Both the position numbers and the translations under genes were made by a program. Below are positions 19,688-20,976 of a stretch of DNA of 20,976 nt, piece by piece. Origin of the DNA: a virus; IMG/VR virus record IMGVR_UViG_3300001589_008726, positions 1 through 20,976 of that record; one strand, 5' to 3'. The number at the start of each line of letters is the position of its first letter. Positions within the stretch are counted from its first letter, which is position 1. Under the pieces are notes generated by a model that had not been told where the DNA came from, did no database searches, and worked only from the letters and a program-made list of their open reading frames with translations.

Positions 19688-20976
19688 ATCATTGGGTATT
19701 TACCATTCAGCTCCTGGATGGTCTGTTCTATGGCTCTTTTTTTGGCACGTACCCTGCGCACATACCACACCAGTACAGCACTCAGAGCCACTATGATCAG
19801 CAGTAGCCCTCCCAGTTTCACCCAGGTATATATGCGCTGATCCCGTTCCCTGCTGGCTATGTCCTGCATGATTCGTTCATGCTCCAGCTCTATCATTTGC
19901 TGAGCAGTCACAGCCTCCAGCCTGTCCTGGTTGTAGAGTACCTGCCGCACCTTCGCCGCAAACCCCGCCACCAGGGTAGAGTCCTTCACGGCATGTATAT
20001 AGTCCAGATACTCATAGCTCCTGGCCAGCTCCACAGAGGAGTACACCTGCACACTCAGCAGTCTGTCTATCCGGTTGTCCAGGTAGTTTCGGTCTTTTAT
20101 ATTGTGCCGTATGGCCAGCATCAGCATGGAGTCTGCTCGGTTGTAGTCACCAGTCAGGTAGTGTAGCACCCCCATATTATTCAGTGTCGGAATCACCAGG
20201 CTGCCGCTCCCTATGCCTTCACCCACCTTTAAAGCACATTTAAAAGTCGACAAAGCTGTGTCATATTGAGCTTGTTTCATTAGCAGATACCCCGCATTGT
20301 TCAGGGGTTTGTACTTATTCACATCACTATCAGCCCACCTCATAGCCTCCTCAAAGTGAGCCGCTGCTGTGTCGCTATAGGTAGGACTTTCCTCAGCTAT
20401 CAGGGTGTACAGTAGCCCTAGCTCATTGAATATTTTAGAGTACATTCCGGCATCATCTTTGGCGTTACCCTCCACGCGTATCACGTGGTATGCGCTCATA
20501 TACCATTGGAGAGATTCGTCATGGTTGCCTTCCAGCTTGTGGGCCAGTCCCATATCCAGCCGCATTCTGGCTATCAGTTGATAGTCTCCATGGCGTTCAG
20601 CGTGTTTTAGCCCCTTCTCATAAGCCCTCAATGCAGTCTTTGGCACATGATTATTGAGGGCTACCGTGCCTATATTCTCATAAAGTCGTGCGGTGTTGTT
20701 GTCATCCCTCAGTTTATCGTAGATCCTGGCAGCGCCATAGTAGTAGTTTGAGGCATTGATCGGCTGGTTATTCCAGTCATACAGACTGCCCAGCATCCAA
20801 TATACCCGCCCCAGTTCCTTTTTGGTTGTAGCCAATTCCTCAGCCTCCTGGGCATACACAATAGCCAATTCCACAGAATCAGACATTACTGACTTGGCTT
20901 GCTGGATTTTGTTTTCAAACGAATTACTATCATTTGATAGCACGGAAAACCACAGAAGGAGTATATTAATAATCAT
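19684..20976 (-). CDS. TPR protein with C-terminal transmembrane segment, possibly truncated
   Basis: An ATG lies exactly at the window edge, followed by a hydrophobic segment (MIINILLLWFSVLS) that reads as a signal peptide, so the start may be complete, though an upstream start cannot be excluded. The body (~25-370) is a series of TPR motifs, for example LARVYWMLGSLYDW-type helices and AALRAYEKGLKHAERHGDY-like repeats. One membrane helix (~386-406, VKLGGLLLIIVALSAVLVWYV) is followed by only 24 residues, mostly coiled coil. Bacteroidota relatives with this layout usually continue into a histidine kinase or LuxR-type HTH output domain. The missing output suggests truncation, perhaps by the prophage end, or a stand-alone scaffold. 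Confidence 0.75.
   Translation of the reverse strand: MIINILLLWFSVLSNDSNSFENKIQQAKSVMSDSVELAIVYAQEAEELATTKKELGRVYWMLGSLYDWNNQPINASNYYYGAARIYDKLRDDNNTARLYENIGTVALNNHVPKTALRAYEKGLKHAERHGDYQLIARMRLDMGLAHKLEGNHDESLQWYMSAYHVIRVEGNAKDDAGMYSKIFNELGLLYTLIAEESPTYSDTAAAHFEEAMRWADSDVNKYKPLNNAGYLLMKQAQYDTALSTFKCALKVGEGIGSGSLVIPTLNNMGVLHYLTGDYNRADSMLMLAIRHNIKDRNYLDNRIDRLLSVQVYSSVELARSYEYLDYIHAVKDSTLVAGFAAKVRQVLYNQDRLEAVTAQQMIELEHERIMQDIASRERDQRIYTWVKLGGLLLIIVALSAVLVWYVRRVRAKKRAIEQTIQELNGKYPMI

Noticed and set aside
1-20976. CRISPR array
   Set aside because: I saw no regularly spaced short direct repeats with unique spacers.

Overview
The window is most consistent with a Mu-like transposable prophage in a member of the Bacteroidota. 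The evidence is a MuA-type DDE transposase followed by a MuB-type AAA ATPase, Mu-style head genes (DUF935 portal, MuF, gpG), small proteins of a kind seen in Bacteroidota, and a possible Bacteroidota-type promoter. All family assignments come from reading motifs; no database search was possible.

Layout from left to right. 1-3125 (+) is the end of a late structural operon: a portal-MuF fusion with a probable C-terminal nuclease domain, a gpG-like morphogenesis protein, and a small neck/tail-terminator candidate. From about 19136 down to 3122 everything is on the minus strand. It looks like one long early operon that converges on the late operon at a shared CTAG. In transcription order it holds a small HTH gene, the MuA transposase, a partial duplicate of the MuA C-terminal domain, MuB, small membrane and hypothetical proteins, a DnaA-domain-IV-like protein and a Gam-like protein. 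A noncoding block with a tRNA-like cloverleaf and a terminator hairpin follows. Then come a PAPS-reductase-like protein, an HNH-type DNA-binding protein, a P-loop ATPase, a replication-associated protein, a Gp16/GemA-like protein and more small proteins. Most neighbours overlap by ATGA, so translation is probably coupled.

At about 5590-7842 the operon is interrupted by a more AT-rich chain of inverted-repeat modules. Their boundaries alternate between AAC and GTT. Four modules hold one small gene each (two paralogous hypotheticals, a C5-cytosine methyltransferase, a conserved 75-aa protein); the others are 50-120 bp hairpins without a gene. The arrangement recalls integron gene cassettes, but the polarity and core sequences do not fit classical attC sites. 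Left of it (3484-5209) is a lipoprotein gene and four hypothetical genes, three of which end in the same DNA repeat.

At the right end an XRE-type repressor (+) diverges from the early operon. The intervening 98 bp carry a 9-bp inverted repeat whose arms touch both candidate promoters. Beyond it is a TPR/transmembrane protein (-) that stops soon after its membrane segment. It may be a host gene truncated at the prophage end. The strongest leads are the tRNA-like RNA, the AAC/GTT palindrome chain, and the MuA-domain duplication bounded by exact 57-bp repeats.
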